Positions 9,713-23,000 of a stretch of 64,000 nt of DNA are shown piece by piece. The translations under genes and the position numbers were made by a program. The stretch covers positions 286,894 through 350,893 of the forward strand of contig CH003302.1 in NCBI GenBank assembly GCA_000149265.1. Direction: 5' to 3'. Positions within the stretch are counted from its first letter, which is position 1. Each line of letters starts with the position of its first letter. This stretch comes from Ciona savignyi. Taxonomy: Eukaryota; Chordata; Ascidiacea; Phlebobranchia; Cionidae. Below the pieces are notes generated by a model. The model saw only the letters and a program-made list of their open reading frames with translations. It was not told the origin of the DNA and made no database searches.

Positions 9713-12456
9713 TTTGGTTTGCCTTAAATATTGTTTCTAAATGACGCGAGATTGTATTTCATGAAAATGCGGTAAAAAAAACGACTTGATTATCCTCCCT
9801 TTGAAACATTGGTCGAATCCAGTGTTCGTACACTTACGCAACGTTAGTCAAGAACCCAAACTAATTTCCACAGTTATAATAACAAGATTTTTTCTACCGA
9901 GCCAAGTTTCGAACCCATGACGGGCTTGTCACCAAGACTTGAAACGGCCAAGTTAAGTGCCTCTTTAGGCGCTAAATTTGCATTACGACACCTATTCCAA
10001 ACACTCTTGGGTTTGGCTAATTTTGTTTTTGCAGATTAAAGATATCATCCCGTATTCCTGGAATTACATAGCAGCCAATCAAAATTCCTTTGACTGTGCA
10101 AGCAGAGGTATAACGACATCACACCAGTTAACGCTCGAACGTATTGAGTTAAGTGGTCCTCAATTTATAATAAGAGAAATTTAAAACTCAAAAAGGTATG
10201 TATACACACCCGAAAATCATAAAAGAAAAATCACTCAACTGGTTTGATAATCAGACTTCATTATACCAAGTACAATCTTGGGGGGATATAACCCATAATC
10301 AAATATGTCGAAATGAGTGGAAAACACAATTTGATTTTACTCATTTTTTATGCGTCATGCTCGTGACTGGCATGTCATGTCTCCAGATCATGAGCATGTC
10401 CAGGTTATCTAATCAGGTTAAAATTTTAATTTATTTTATCTAGCATGGTGATACTTTGCAATAACCTTTAATTTTAGCAAAAAAACAAGGGGGATTTGGG
10501 GACAATATAAAAAGGCTATATGTCTGTCGTTATTGCCGATATTTCCGGACTGTAAAAGTTTATTTGTTTTAAATGTATAGGAAAGGTTAAAATGGTGACA
10601 TGGTTCAGAAAACCACTTTTTTAAATTAAAATAGCCAATTCACTCCACAAAATCGATCAGAATAGAAAAATATAAACAATAATAACGCTATTATAACGCA
10701 TAATAAGAAGCTAAAAAAACAAAATATTTAGATAGAGAAATCTAAAATCGAACTACCAAGTTATAATGAGACTCCATTTCTGCCCATTTTCTTTCCCCTT
10801 AATTTTGTTGGTCGATCACACACTTTCCCATAATAGTTGGGACGTTCGGACGTGTGAAAAATGCGTGAGAGTGATGGTGGTCTGATTCTCTTTTTCTAAT
10901 GATACCCACACCTCTAACCGTTTTCCAGTAAATCATCAGAAACACAACCACATTTAATTTACAAATTATACTAATTAAAGCCTTGTATAAACTTAACAGC
11001 CTAGTTCAACCTAGCCAACGACAGATGTTTTCTAGAAATATAAGCTACATGAGCCACTTGCAATGTGATATCTTACACAGGAATTTCTAACCAGAGAATT
11101 AAAGCCGACATTTTGCTGGAGTTTAGATAAGAAGAAGTTGGACAATTTGGTGAAAATATTAGGAATGTTAACTCCAACGATCTTGAATTTTTTATATCTT
11201 GACCAATTATTCGATCGGAATAATATGCANNNNNNNNNNNNNNNNNNNNNNNNNNNNNNNNNNNNNNNNNNNNNNNNNNNNNNNNNNNNNNNNNNNNNNN
11301 NNNNNNNNNNNNNNNNNNNNNNNNNNNNNCAAAAAATATGGTAGGCTAACTAAGAAATCGCAATGTTCTTCACCCTGAAAACATAGAACGCAGCCAAAAT
11401 GTACTTACAACATTAGATATATTTTTTCCATTTAATAAACGTTTTTTTGTCTTTGGTAAGTATATCAACAGTAAATTAATTTATTCAAATATGGATAATT
11501 ACAGTAGGCGTTATAACAGCTCTAAATAAAATACTAAGAATGTAATTGGTATTTTGGGAGTTTCGGACATTTCACTGAGGAAAACCAACATTATGGTTTT
11601 GAGCATAACTAGGTTATATTTGGAACCTTATCTAATAGTTAATTTCATTACGCTTTTACCAACTCCTTTTTAGTGATGTCAAAAAACCAGCCACCCGCGG
11701 CATGCGTTTGATGAAAAAATTATTAACAAAAATTTAGGGTAGGCCTATTTCCTTAAGTAATAAAAAAATGAGTTTGTGCATAAATACATCAAGTTATCAA
11801 GACACCCCCGGCATGCGGCATGTGTTTGATTAAAAATATACTTACAAAATTTAAGGAATTTCACCAACTACAGTAAATAAAGAATAATTTTTTTTTACAT
11901 ATTTGCTAATGGCCTAACAAGAACATGTAAGAATAAGCTGCAAATCTATTTTTAAAATAGTTAAAGCTCACTTTTTGTTTATTAAATAAATTAAGATGGT
12001 ATGTAAAAAAATATTGGGCAACACTGCTTGTTAGATATAAATACAAGTCAAATTCGAATTAAAACCAAATTCAGAAAAAAGCAGCGAAAGTTGTCTGTCT
12101 GCGCTTGTGTTCATTTCGCTCGAGGGTATTTCCCGGAAAGAAGATGCAAGGAGCTGCAAATCGAATACCGGTGTTTGCGTACACCAAGATGCATGCCAAT
12201 CCACCTATTACCACTGTAACTGAGCAATGTTGGTGGTAAGTCAATAGTGCTTTATGTGTTTGGAATATTTTTTTCTTTCTTAAGCCGGAAAGCCTTTTAC
12301 CTGTTGGCAAGTCTGCCGGATTTTTGTGTGATACCCAAAATGTCTAAACTGTAAAAAACTATACTGACATAAATGGTGAATATTTTACACCATGGAAGTT
12401 TACCTTCTAGTATTCTGATCCAATGCAAGAAAAAAGGGTTATGCTTTATGCAGTAT
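9713..12456. other. Intergenic with assembly gap
   Basis: A tRNA-like fragment at 9893-9965 (minus-strand GGGTTCGAAACTTGG) pairs with the one at 6050-6110. There is an N run at 11230-11329. The remaining sequence is AT-rich with short chance frames only. Confidence 0.4.
11230..11329. other. Assembly gap (100 N)
   Basis: Exactly 100 undetermined bases, probably a gap of unknown true size. Confidence 0.95.
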
Positions 12457-12746
12457 CCTACTGGAAAGTTCGTATGATGCGCCAGATATATCTGGCGTGG
12501 CGCACCGACTACTTTTTCGGGTATTGGCGCAGAAAACTCCAAAAATCATGCTGGCGTGGCCTGATTATACCTTTTATTTATGTCAGTATTTTTGATCCTT
12601 TAAGCTTTATATTTCAACGTTTTAATTGAAAATGATGCAACTTTGTTTGTGGTGGCGCAAATTAGTATTGCTGGCGTGGCGCAAAAACATTTAAAACAAT
12701 TTTGGCGCAAAAATCCGGCACACAGATAACGAACTTTCCAACAGGG
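12457..12746 (+). mobile_element. MITE with TGGAAAGTTCG terminal inverted repeats
   Basis: It starts CCTACTGGAAAGTTCG (12457-12472) and ends with the near reverse complement (12730-12746). The inside has repeated TGGCGTGGCGCA-type words and corresponds to 818-1049 in inverted orientation. A further partial end (GAACTTCAGTAGGGT) lies near 12774, which suggests nested or adjacent copies. It is non-coding. Confidence 0.6.
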
Positions 12747-13233
12747 TGACAGTTATATCGGCTTTATCATATGAACTTCAGTAGGGTCTCTTACAATGGC
12801 CCATCAGACTGTCAGTTAAAAGGTTTCAAAGCTAAATGGTAGTCACTCTTTTGTGCCATTGTTGCAAGTAAATTTTTAGCCATTGCCTGCTACAAGTAAA
12901 TTTCACACCAATTTTTCACGTTCCTTATTGTATAGGTGTACCTAGTGTTATATTACTGATGAATATGTTAATGTGATTTTACAGTTATTATAGTGTAATT
13001 GATAAAATTATTAAGGCCAATATTTTTTTATAAAATGGTCATGTAAGGTTTAGATTCATTAATAATGCCACAACAATATTAAGCATTTATTCTTGCACAA
13101 TTAAGATCTCCTGGAAAATATAGTAAATTTTACAAATCCCACCAAAAACATATTAACCCCTCTATATGTGACTACCAACCATAGTAGTTATAGGGATTTT
13201 TCCTATTTTATGTGACTTTTATAATCTTTCAAG

Positions 13234-13328
13234 GCCCAATGCAAATGAGGACTCGTACCACATTCATGAATATAATGATAGAAGGATTAAGTACCATTTT
13301 GCAAGACCTAAAAGCTGCCATTTTGCAG
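13234..13328 (+). CDS. Possible 5' coding exon of the lysine-rich protein gene
   Basis: The segment is bounded by a CTTTCAAG acceptor and a GCAG|GTAATT donor. In one frame it reads MQMRTRTTFMNIMIEGL then STILQDLKAAILQ, an amphipathic helix-like stretch ending in phase 0. The next secure exon (14593) needs phase 1, so at least one connecting exon is missing if this belongs to the same gene. It could instead be a chance frame. Confidence 0.3.
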
Positions 13329-14592
13329 GTAATTCTAAATTATATTACAGATGGCTCATTGGGTTTAATGTAGGCCAGATTATGTTTTTACATTGTTATA
13401 CTCCATGTTTTTATTATTGCCTTAATAATTAATAGGCTAATCATAGTTATAATTATTATTGGTATAAAGAAACCAAAAACTGATTCTATTGTAGAAAATA
13501 CGCAAATTCACTTGTAGGTTGATTGACTAGGAATTGAGTCCCTGTGTCATTGTAGTAGTAGTTATTGTGCATGTTCAATTACTTAATTTTTTGTTTTTTT
13601 CATTTTTCATAAAATCAATTTCTTCTAAATCTTTAGGTCTTGTTTTACATAGAACAATACTGATGCTCTATTGTATATATTTGTATGCGATCACATGTGT
13701 ATTTGTAAAAATGTTCATAAGGTATTTATAAAATTTATATTTTATTTATAAAAATGTTTGTAAGCTCAGTTAACAATAGCGGATTCAACCACTAGATGCC
13801 AATTGGAAAAAAGTTATACGCCGGCATTTGAAGCAGGCAATCACTTTCAAACAATAACAATTACGTTTCATCAATAGGGAAATTAAAATCTTTTACTTCA
13901 CGTTAAAAATGCACTATTTTAACAGATCACAGCAGAAAAAACAAAGTGTCAAAACCACGTCCCAACACTGCTTTCTCTCCTAGCACCACAACAATGAGTG
14001 GTAGGAATGTTGTTTGTGTTGTTCATTGTTTACAGTGTTCTATGTATTCTTCTCTTACTATGTGTTGTGTTTAGCTTCCTGAGGTTCTAAACTGACACTT
14101 GCTATCACTACATTGTCATCTATATGGATTGAAATTATGTCGGTGCAGAAATATGTAGTTTTATGAAGACAGATGCACTCAATTTCATATACACACAGTG
14201 GTTGTTGTACAATTAGGTCAACATGGACCCATAATTTTAACCTGTATTTATATATATATATATAAAATATGAATATAAATTATAACATAATTTAAATTGC
14301 AATGTTTTTTAATTTTGCTATTTAATACCTCTATTTTTTCTAGATACCCGCAACAGTCAGGTTGTGCAGATAATGCCAGATATGCATATTACACTGTGGA
14401 AATCCTATACTTAGTTACATATTTTTATAGACCTGGTGTGTTGTTAAAGTACAGTGGTTTCAAATTTTCTATTTTATTTGTTTATGTAATATTATGTTGT
14501 TGGGCCGATATGCTGTCGAAATAAATGTACTCTCATCTCTCAACTAATTAAGTCATTGAATCCTACAAAGCTAACACTATGTATTTCTATAG

Positions 14593-17500
14593 TAACTGGT
14601 GAAAAATATGTAACAACGACAAGTCCCACAGTTACATCTACACCTTCAACTTCTACCCATAGCAGGTGCTTGTTTTAAAATAGGATAGAGCTGAATGTAA
14701 ATCTGGTTGTAAGGAATTTACCCTTGGGGTGATAAAATACCGACTTGCCCTTGATCTTTGTGCCGTGATCCACAATTTAGTTACCGCAGCTGCAGTGTGT
14801 TGTATGTGATAAAGAAAATTTATAGGTTTTGTCTAACAAATTTATTCCACAGGTGTTAGGAAATATTTAATTCGTCATTTTTTTGTGTTTTTTTCAGTCC
14901 AGTGATGCTGTCCCCCTTACACCCTGCTTACACTGGTACTATAGAACAAGGGATATATACCAAGCATATCCTAACATTTAAGTGTTTACATGTAGAACTT
15001 GTGCATTGTCAGAATACACTATGATTTGCTTACACTTTATATAATGAATTGTTTTTATTTTATTCTCAATATCACATACTAAAAATGAAACTCTTGAAAG
15101 GTCATCCACACCAGACCAGCTTCTCATGCACGAGGTCTACGATATTTATTCCCAATCTCTATCGGTAAATGAATACATTATTAAAATTTTATAGTTCTGG
15201 TTCAAGGTACGATAGCATGTATTAGACTTTTATTTGTTTACCCAGACTATTTTTTGAGTGTATATTACCTTTCTACTCCTGTTATTTTAGTTTAGTTATT
15301 TTGTGTGGCTTAAAACTTAAATTTTCACATTGTAAGGTATCTAAAGACATTTTCATGTGGTTAGCATTATTCAACTTTGTTATTTTTATTCGAATCCTAA
15401 TCATCATAGAATCTAAGTATTTTTATATACATAATATATATATATATTACTTCTGTGTCAGGTAAAAACTTCTTTTGATTTTTTTAAACCTAAATAAAAC
15501 CTTTTTAAGAAATACAAATAGCTAATGTAGGAATGCCAATAATTTTACATGAATATCTATTTGCATTTTATGCGTCACTGCATTCCAGACACCCAATTTA
15601 CTGCGAAGACCTGTGACGGAAATGTCAAGACGTTCCACAAATGATGAATTTCCCACTTGTGAAGATTTTCGGCAATCAGCCATGGAGTTCTTGCTCCAAA
15701 AACTCGATTTGGGAATTGAGGACGAATTCAAACCAACTGTGGTGGAACCTGTTAAAGCGACTCCTCAGCCAAAACTTGCGATTGATATAACTTTGTGCGA
15801 TAGCGCTGGAACCTTGTTAGGCATAAAGGAAGAACTTCCCCGGGACAATTCTGCCACATCCAACCCATCAGATGTTATCCAAAACAAATCCAACACAAAG
15901 AGTACTTGTGCCATGCCGGTGTGTCAACATAAAGAAGAAGAAAATTTGAGGTATATTTTTTATTTATCCAGTGTACAATATGGACTAGGATACTCATAAT
16001 TATTTCTATAAATTGATTACAAAATAAAACAACCAATCAAGTTTACCCAGTACTTACAGTCAGGTTAGACAGTTCTTTATAATACTTTGGCTACTGCAAT
16101 ACAATATTCCATTTTGTTGAACCTCTTGCAAAATACAGGGTTTTAAACTTGTTTATATTGTCCTTTAATCATGAAATATCCTTTTCAGTGATCTTAAATT
16201 TTAAAAATTAACTTATTGTCCAGAAATGAATAAATTATCCATTTAATTTTTTTTTGAAATCTGAAAAGCGTTTTAATTGGCTTATTGCACTGGCGAAGTA
16301 GTGTACGTCACTCAAAAACGTTTTGAAGTATAAAGCCCTTTGCTGGAGGGTCCTTGAATGTCCTTAAAATAAGTGAATTTCGACTTTGTAGCCAGTTTTC
16401 TAAACAACTCTTGTTACTAATACACAGATTGAAACGGGTTAACAGAAAACTAAGTTTCTTGGTTTCTGAATTGTCAGTATGTTTGGCTTTTGAGTGCAAT
16501 ATTAAAAAAAATCCTGAAATTTCTTAAATCCTGACAAGGCTGGTTTTATTTGTTGCACATTTGGTGTTCTTGTTCACACACTAATATAAATGATTACGGT
16601 ATGATATTCTAAAATATAAATGTTTAAGTAACAATCTAAAAGCATTGATTTTCTGTCGTGACATGTTGAATTCATCCACACACATTATTTTACAAGTAAA
16701 TTATTAATTTTTTTTTTCTAGACCAAAATCTAGAAGCAGAAAGAAGTCTGCTTTAAAACCCACCAAAAAGAGGCCGATATTGAAGAAAAAGCTCGAAGCT
16801 TCTAAAATACTGGTTGATTATCAATCTACTGAACACTACATTCCAGAAACTACAAAATTTACAGAAACAGAAAAACAAGGTAATCCAAGCAGAAAATACA
16901 TTAAGCGATATTCACACTCTTCAATTCGGAACATTTTGGATTGGCCCCTAATTCCACTTTTATACGATTGTGATTTTAGCTGTTAATTTAAATATTTTAT
17001 GAAATTTAAAGCATCTTAGATTGGATGGTGCGGTTTTGTCTGTTTCGTTTAGATTAGACATGGATATAGAGTATAGACAGACTACCATGTTACCATAAGT
17101 TGACCTCTGTTAAATTTTTCAATCCAGCTGTATTGTATTGTAATTTGCTAGTTGGACATGCGGCCAAGCTAGTTGGCTATGGCGTTGCGTAAGACAAGTT
17201 GTGGATGTTGCTTAAAACCAGTGGATTAATAGATTGAACATTGAACAACAACTATACCAATATGTTAAAAAAAGAACACACTACAATAGTAACCATATTG
17301 TGGATGTAACATTTTTATTGTCCTATACCTTCAAGTTAAAGCATACCGTAAGCATCTCATTTTCCTATTCTCTTCCATGTTTTTATGTAAGTTTTTGATT
17401 TTTAAATGTGTGACTCAGGTAGGACGTGTTGTCTATTGCCGGTATGTGGTCTATCGTGAGAGACAGCACTTATTCCTCTCTTTAAAAAAAGTTTGCAAAC

Positions 17501-20244
17501 ATCAATGCGGTTACTTGTAGGTCTTTTCACAACAGAAGTTACAGCATTAAAAATGTTTGCTGATTTTTTTGGTTCAGAAGTATTAAGGTATACAATCATG
17601 GTTTAGTTTGTTCTTACGTGCCTCAATCCAATAAATGACACTGGACACAAAAAAAGATTAAGTTGCCATTATGTGTAATCCTCCTATTGATTAGCCATCC
17701 ACACATGTAATTGTGACATCACACACCATTGTGAGTCAAACAATAGATTTGTTTCAGACAAAAGATGCAAGGACCCAGATGAAATAGAGTCCCAAATGTC
17801 CCATCTTGGGCTTGCTAAGCCCCTGGAGGACAACGATCTAAGGTGTTTACTTCGGCAAAAATCATGCCCGAATATGTAAGTTTTAATTGGTTTTGACTAT
17901 AAAAATATCAACTTAAAAAAGGGCACAAACCGAATTCTGCGTGGTCTGAACTGGTCCGACTAATTTTTCACCAACAAATCAGTTTCTTTTAATGATTATG
18001 GTGCTGGTATAATGGTTAATATTAGGGAGGGCTGATTTATTAAATCATATCCCTCAGTAGGCGACACCCACAACTATTAAAGTGGATGCGGGCAAAATGA
18101 ATTTGCTTGGCAGAACAAAGGTTGCCAAGCCAGCAATGTTTAACAGCCCCCAGATTCCAGATATAAAAATTAGAATAAAATTCTGCAATCAGAAAAAAAA
18201 GAATGCAAGTTGAGGAAAATTTCCTAACTTAACATACGATATCGGTAACCGAACCTATGTACAATAGTAAGTTTGCAATACCCTCTTCAATATTGATTTC
18301 CACTGAAGTGTGCTATTGTTTTCACCGCCAAGGGCTTGACAAAACCTGACTTCGGTTCAAACACCAGGAACCAGGAATTTGAATGTTTGTTTTATCGTTC
18401 ATTGAAACACAAAGGCGTATTGTTTTAAGAAGCAAAAAAAAACAATTTTAAGACAGTTCAAAATGAAGATTTTAATTACATTTTTTGTTTATTTTAAGAG
18501 AGGTCTCCAAAATGACAAGTTGTACATTGACATACTTTTTTTATTAAGCAATAAGCACATTTAAGACTTAGGATGGAATAATAAGAGTATCTTTTTCTTT
18601 GGTGAAATTAATTATTTATTTACTAGGATTTTGTCAAAGAATAGTCAATCAAAAATAAATTTAACTTATACTATTATCAAAATCTATATAGTTCCTTGAT
18701 TGAGGGGACATTAAACCAAGTAGTTTTGTCACTGAGCTATCAACGTGGACCATTTGAATACCATTACATGTGTTGTGATCAAGCAGCTATAATAGTTAAA
18801 CTGTTTTTTTATAAATAAGTATATAAGGATCTGGTGTTTTTTTTGCAGTAGACTTCCTGCCAAACCAACAGAAGAACGGGAATGTGATATATCAAAGAAA
18901 AAAGTGGAAGAAAATGTAAGCTGATTTACCCAATATATTGCTTGCAATTTATGCTAGTTGTTTTGGAAACACATACTTTTTTAGATGAGCAATCATCAGA
19001 TTACCCTGTTCCCTCAACCTTACCATGGTTATTTCTGTTGTTTTAGTTCAATCCATTAGAGTTCAGACAACACCCAATAAGTACCTTAACCAAGGACACA
19101 CAGGCCAAGTAGGGACCTGGTTTTAGTCCCAATTTTTTGACGAATGGACCGAGCTTTCACTAAATATAGTTTTTTAACTTAATTATAATGTAATAGCTAT
19201 TTTTCTAATCTATAATCATCCCACTCTATTTCACTGGGTAGTCGTACTCCCCTTGCTTTTAAAAAGAAATGGATCCACCTGTTTTAACTACAGTCTGTTG
19301 AAATAAGTTGTTAAATCTATAACAGGATACCATTCTCCAAGTGGGTAGACATCAATAGACATTATAACTTTTTACCTTTAACACAATTTCGTATTATAGT
19401 TTTGGTTTAAAATAATATTACACTGGGAAGATTTTTTTCATTCTTAATCTCTTTGCTAACGGTCTAATGGGCTTTATTATAAGGTAACCAGCCAGATGAA
19501 AATTTGAATTTTAATGCATTCCATGCCATTTGCATAAAACAATCCAGTACTTTGTATAAAAATTTGTATACAACTCTTTCAAGTAATTGGTTGAATGTAT
19601 TTTTAGGAATCTAAGCCGAAGGGACGCAGAATCCCAATCCAAATCATATCGGATCCATTCAAATGCATCGGAAAAAATGATGAAAAAGTTGTGAAACCTG
19701 AACGAAAGAAGCGACCACTCTCAGGAATGCCCAGACCTAACAGCACCTGGTGCCAATATGGCTTCCATGATGGCAGGGTAAGAAGCATGTGTGTTGTAAA
19801 GTAGGATAGGTCGTGTTTATTTCACGTTTATTAAAATTTATCACTACGCATCTAAATCATATTTATGTGACAACTAAGGTTTTTTTTAACTATGCTTATC
19901 ACCAAAAATGTTGGTTTGTGCATATCTTGGTCATGTTACCTAACAATTCTTAAATTTTTAATCCGATTTGATAACTCTGTTACAAATTTTGTGGCCAAAT
20001 TCTTATTTAAGGAGTTGACGAAATAAAATAAAAGAAAAAACAAAAACATAGCAATGTCTCCAACACATACCACACCATAGAAGTTCGGTAACTCAATGGT
20101 GAGAATGATAAATGTAACGATAGCTAAATAATTACGTTTCTTTCACAGGAATTAACATAAGTAACTCATTTATCTTGCTGTTATTTTAAAACAAGGCTTG
20201 TTGGGTAATTATCTTTATGTTTACAGATGTCTTCAATTGCATGA
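14593..20244 (+). CDS. Uncharacterised lysine-rich, probably nuclear protein (C-terminal nine exons)
   Basis: Exons chosen by GT-AG sites with matching phase: 14593-14665, 14903-14935, 15101-15164, 15589-15950, 16722-16879, 17758-17875, 18849-18915, 19607-19777 and 20227-20244, with stop TGA at 20242. The start is unresolved. The product opens with a Thr/Ser-rich stretch (VTTTSPTVTSTPSTSTHS). It then has a predicted helical piece (STPDQLLMHEVYDIYSQSLS), a Cys-poor acidic region, a strongly basic cluster at the fifth exon (PKSRSRKKSALKPTKKRP) and another before the end (KPERKKRPLSGMPRP). It finishes NSTWCQYGFHDGRMSSIA. The basic clusters suggest nuclear localisation (inference). I do not recognise a domain. 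The second exon could instead begin at 14898, but that breaks the frame with the next exon. Confidence 0.6.
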
Positions 20245-22877
20245 AAGTAAAGATGGCCCAATCGCATTTTAACAGAAGCATCATTTCTTGCTAATTCAGA
20301 ATTGTATTTATTTTGCATGCTGACATTTTCTTCTTGCCGTTCCTACGTTTTCTGCTGCTATTTTATTTTTTATTTTTAACCTAATATCTTTATTATTTGC
20401 ATACATATCAGATACCATGCTATACGCTATAATCTACTCATACGTGTACAAAACACTGATAAAATAAAAATTGTTAAAGTATCGGCGACATTTCAAAGTC
20501 GCAATACGCAGGAACAGCTTTAAAAATGACTCCTCTTTATAGCATATATTTATTTTTCATTAAAAAATGTTTTTAACATTAAAAAATACTGGAATAATTT
20601 AAAGTGTGCAATGAAATATTGTATATATTATAAATTACACCTTTAAAATACCATGTAGTGGAAATAACGTGTTAATTAAATTGGTTCATATTTGTTTTTC
20701 CGAAACAACTATGAAACTGATACGTCTTTTAGATAAGAAACGATTACACGCCAATCCCTAACGATCCGTGTAATAACGACTCGCTGTCCCACACATGGAA
20801 ATACCAAAATCAGTATTTTTTACTTGAATATAAAGTACAATTCAAAGCAATTCCTGCTGCATTTTCTCTAATCTCACTGTTTGTTCATTTCAAAGTGCCT
20901 TACGTTTTCACAATTCTACGTACCGCATTTGCACGGTTTCTCAACTTTTCACTGTGGTGGATTTTGTATTTACTGTGGTTTCCAAATAATGTTTTTGTTC
21001 CCAAACTGTACATGGTTTCTTGTTCCTTATTGATGCGATTTATTTATGGTAGCATGTACGGTCGAGTTTCGACTGCGTGTTTGGTTCCATTGGTCTGGAT
21101 AGATCCTCGCAAGCCGGCACTTTGGCTGACAGTTGGTTGTTTTATTAAAGTAAATCTACGCTACTGGCTAGCTTCTAAAAAGCAATCACTTTTCCGCCAC
21201 CACGAAAGTTTGTACGACGTATGTATGTAAAATAGAATTTAACCTAAAACCAACCATGCCGAACGACATTTTATTGTTGCTAAATCTGTACAATTAATAT
21301 TTTTTAGACCAATATTCCACAGACATTCGGCCAACATTTTTGTAATTTGTTTGTTCCTGTCATTAAATCCTACCGTAGGATTCCTACGTTTTAAGGTTGT
21401 TGGTTTAAATTGATCGTTTTGTCCGTGTTTACCGTGGTACATGTTTTTTCCTAACTTGGTTTGTCATCGTTCTACAACCTTGCACTCGATTCGCCCTCCT
21501 TGTGTAAGCTCGCTTTGTTCTGTGTACAAAACAAGTGTGTCCGGTACATCTTGCTGTTTTTGTTTGCTTCAAGTTTCCATTCGTCATCAAAACGTTTGCA
21601 CTCCGGTTGTAAAGTCACGCAATGTTTACCGCACATGTTTTTTGCGTATTCCCTCGTTTGTGTCGGCTTTCGCACAACACCACATATATGGTAGAACCCA
21701 TACAAATTGCTAGCACATGGAGTGCGTTTGCTTTAAACCTCCCATAATCTGTACAATAAGCGAATAGAGTATCAACTATCTACAAATACATAGTGTCAGT
21801 TCTTTCATCGTCACCTGAATTATTAGCATCGAAAGCAGTTGACGGCTAAAGTCTGTTGTTATTGGAGAGAACATTTAGTGGTTACCGCTAGAACCAAGTG
21901 GGTTTAAGTTTAAACTATATACGAACTTCCATTACACAACACACCGCAGCATTAAAGGTAACCTAAAAAGAGCACAAGGAAATATATGATACACTACACT
22001 AAAACATGAAGCAGCCAAATATAGGTGAGACAATCTTGATAATAGTATTCTAACGATTAATTAGTCTAACATTGCCGAGCTTAGCTCATCTTGTTGGAAA
22101 CAAAATAATACCACCAATATGTTCAGATCTATTATGTATAAGCTATAATACGGGTTTCCGGCCCTTGCAGTCATGGAATCTTAAATGTCGCCATTCGGAA
22201 CCTAATCTCGTTCGTCTCTTCATTTTGTTAAATAAAAAAAATCGCCTTAATCCCCTAATACCAGATAATTGACGTTATTAATGGAATAATAGTTTAAACC
22301 ATTGAAGCGGCACGATTAACCCAAAAACTACTTTCCCGTCAAAAACTGTTTAAGTTTGCACAAAACAGCTGGTCGTGTTGTATTTCTAAGTTTATGGTAC
22401 AAACCAAAAGGTCGGGTAACATGAGCTATTGCGGTGTTTGTTTTCGTCTAAAAATGAATGTCAAGGAGGTCGTCATGGTTGTTTTTAGCTGATTTGCCGT
22501 TTTTTCGCTTTTATGCTTCGAATACGCGCTCACGAGACGATGGGTACAAACCATCAAGGTGAATATCCAGAAAAAGCGTTTGTATTACCACCAACGTATA
22601 GGCTAAGTACGGTCCTTAATGGTAGTGTGTCTTCATAGTTGATATGGTTTTGTCATTTTTGCTCAGTGCTTGCCTTGCCAATTAAATCCAAAAACTTTTG
22701 CAAACGAGAACTTTAAAGCGGTCGGCTTTTCCGACTCAGTGCACTCCGATAAACATTCGCTTCTATAGATCTAATGACCTGAAACTCCCACAGACCGCCC
22801 TGTCTGCAGAATCAAACAAAACGCAACTCCAAGTGGTCTCCGTCGGTGGCCTAGTTGTCGCCTTTTTTGTTCGGCAT
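20245..22877. other. Intergenic; contains a strand-asymmetric block
   Basis: No gene was established. From about 20880 to 21720 the minus strand is rich in A and poor in T, with frames such as 21705-21472 and 21442-21239, but no domain, splice pattern or start context supports coding. The rest is ordinary AT-rich DNA. Confidence 0.35.
20463..20468 (+). terminator. AATAAA polyadenylation signal
   Basis: Canonical hexamer about 220 bases after the stop of the lysine-rich protein gene. Confidence 0.45.
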
Positions 22878-22887
22878 TTTATAAAAG
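22878..22887 (+). promoter_or_regulatory. TATA box upstream of FN1-module gene
   Basis: TTTATAAAAG about 115 bases before the ATG at 23001. Spacing allows a short 5' UTR. Confidence 0.4.
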
Positions 22888-23000
22888 CTGCAATTGCCAA
22901 GTCGGGACAAACAATTCTAAATTCTGAATAGGGGGACCAACGGACACAAACTGTAGACCTTACATTAGAGTTGATTGCATCAAGTAGAAGCTGTAGCATC

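Noticed and set aside
20895..21230. 111-codon hydrophobic frame on the plus strand
   Set aside because: It is the T-rich complement of an A-rich strand, which creates Leu/Phe/Trp-rich frames. There is no splice, start or homology support.
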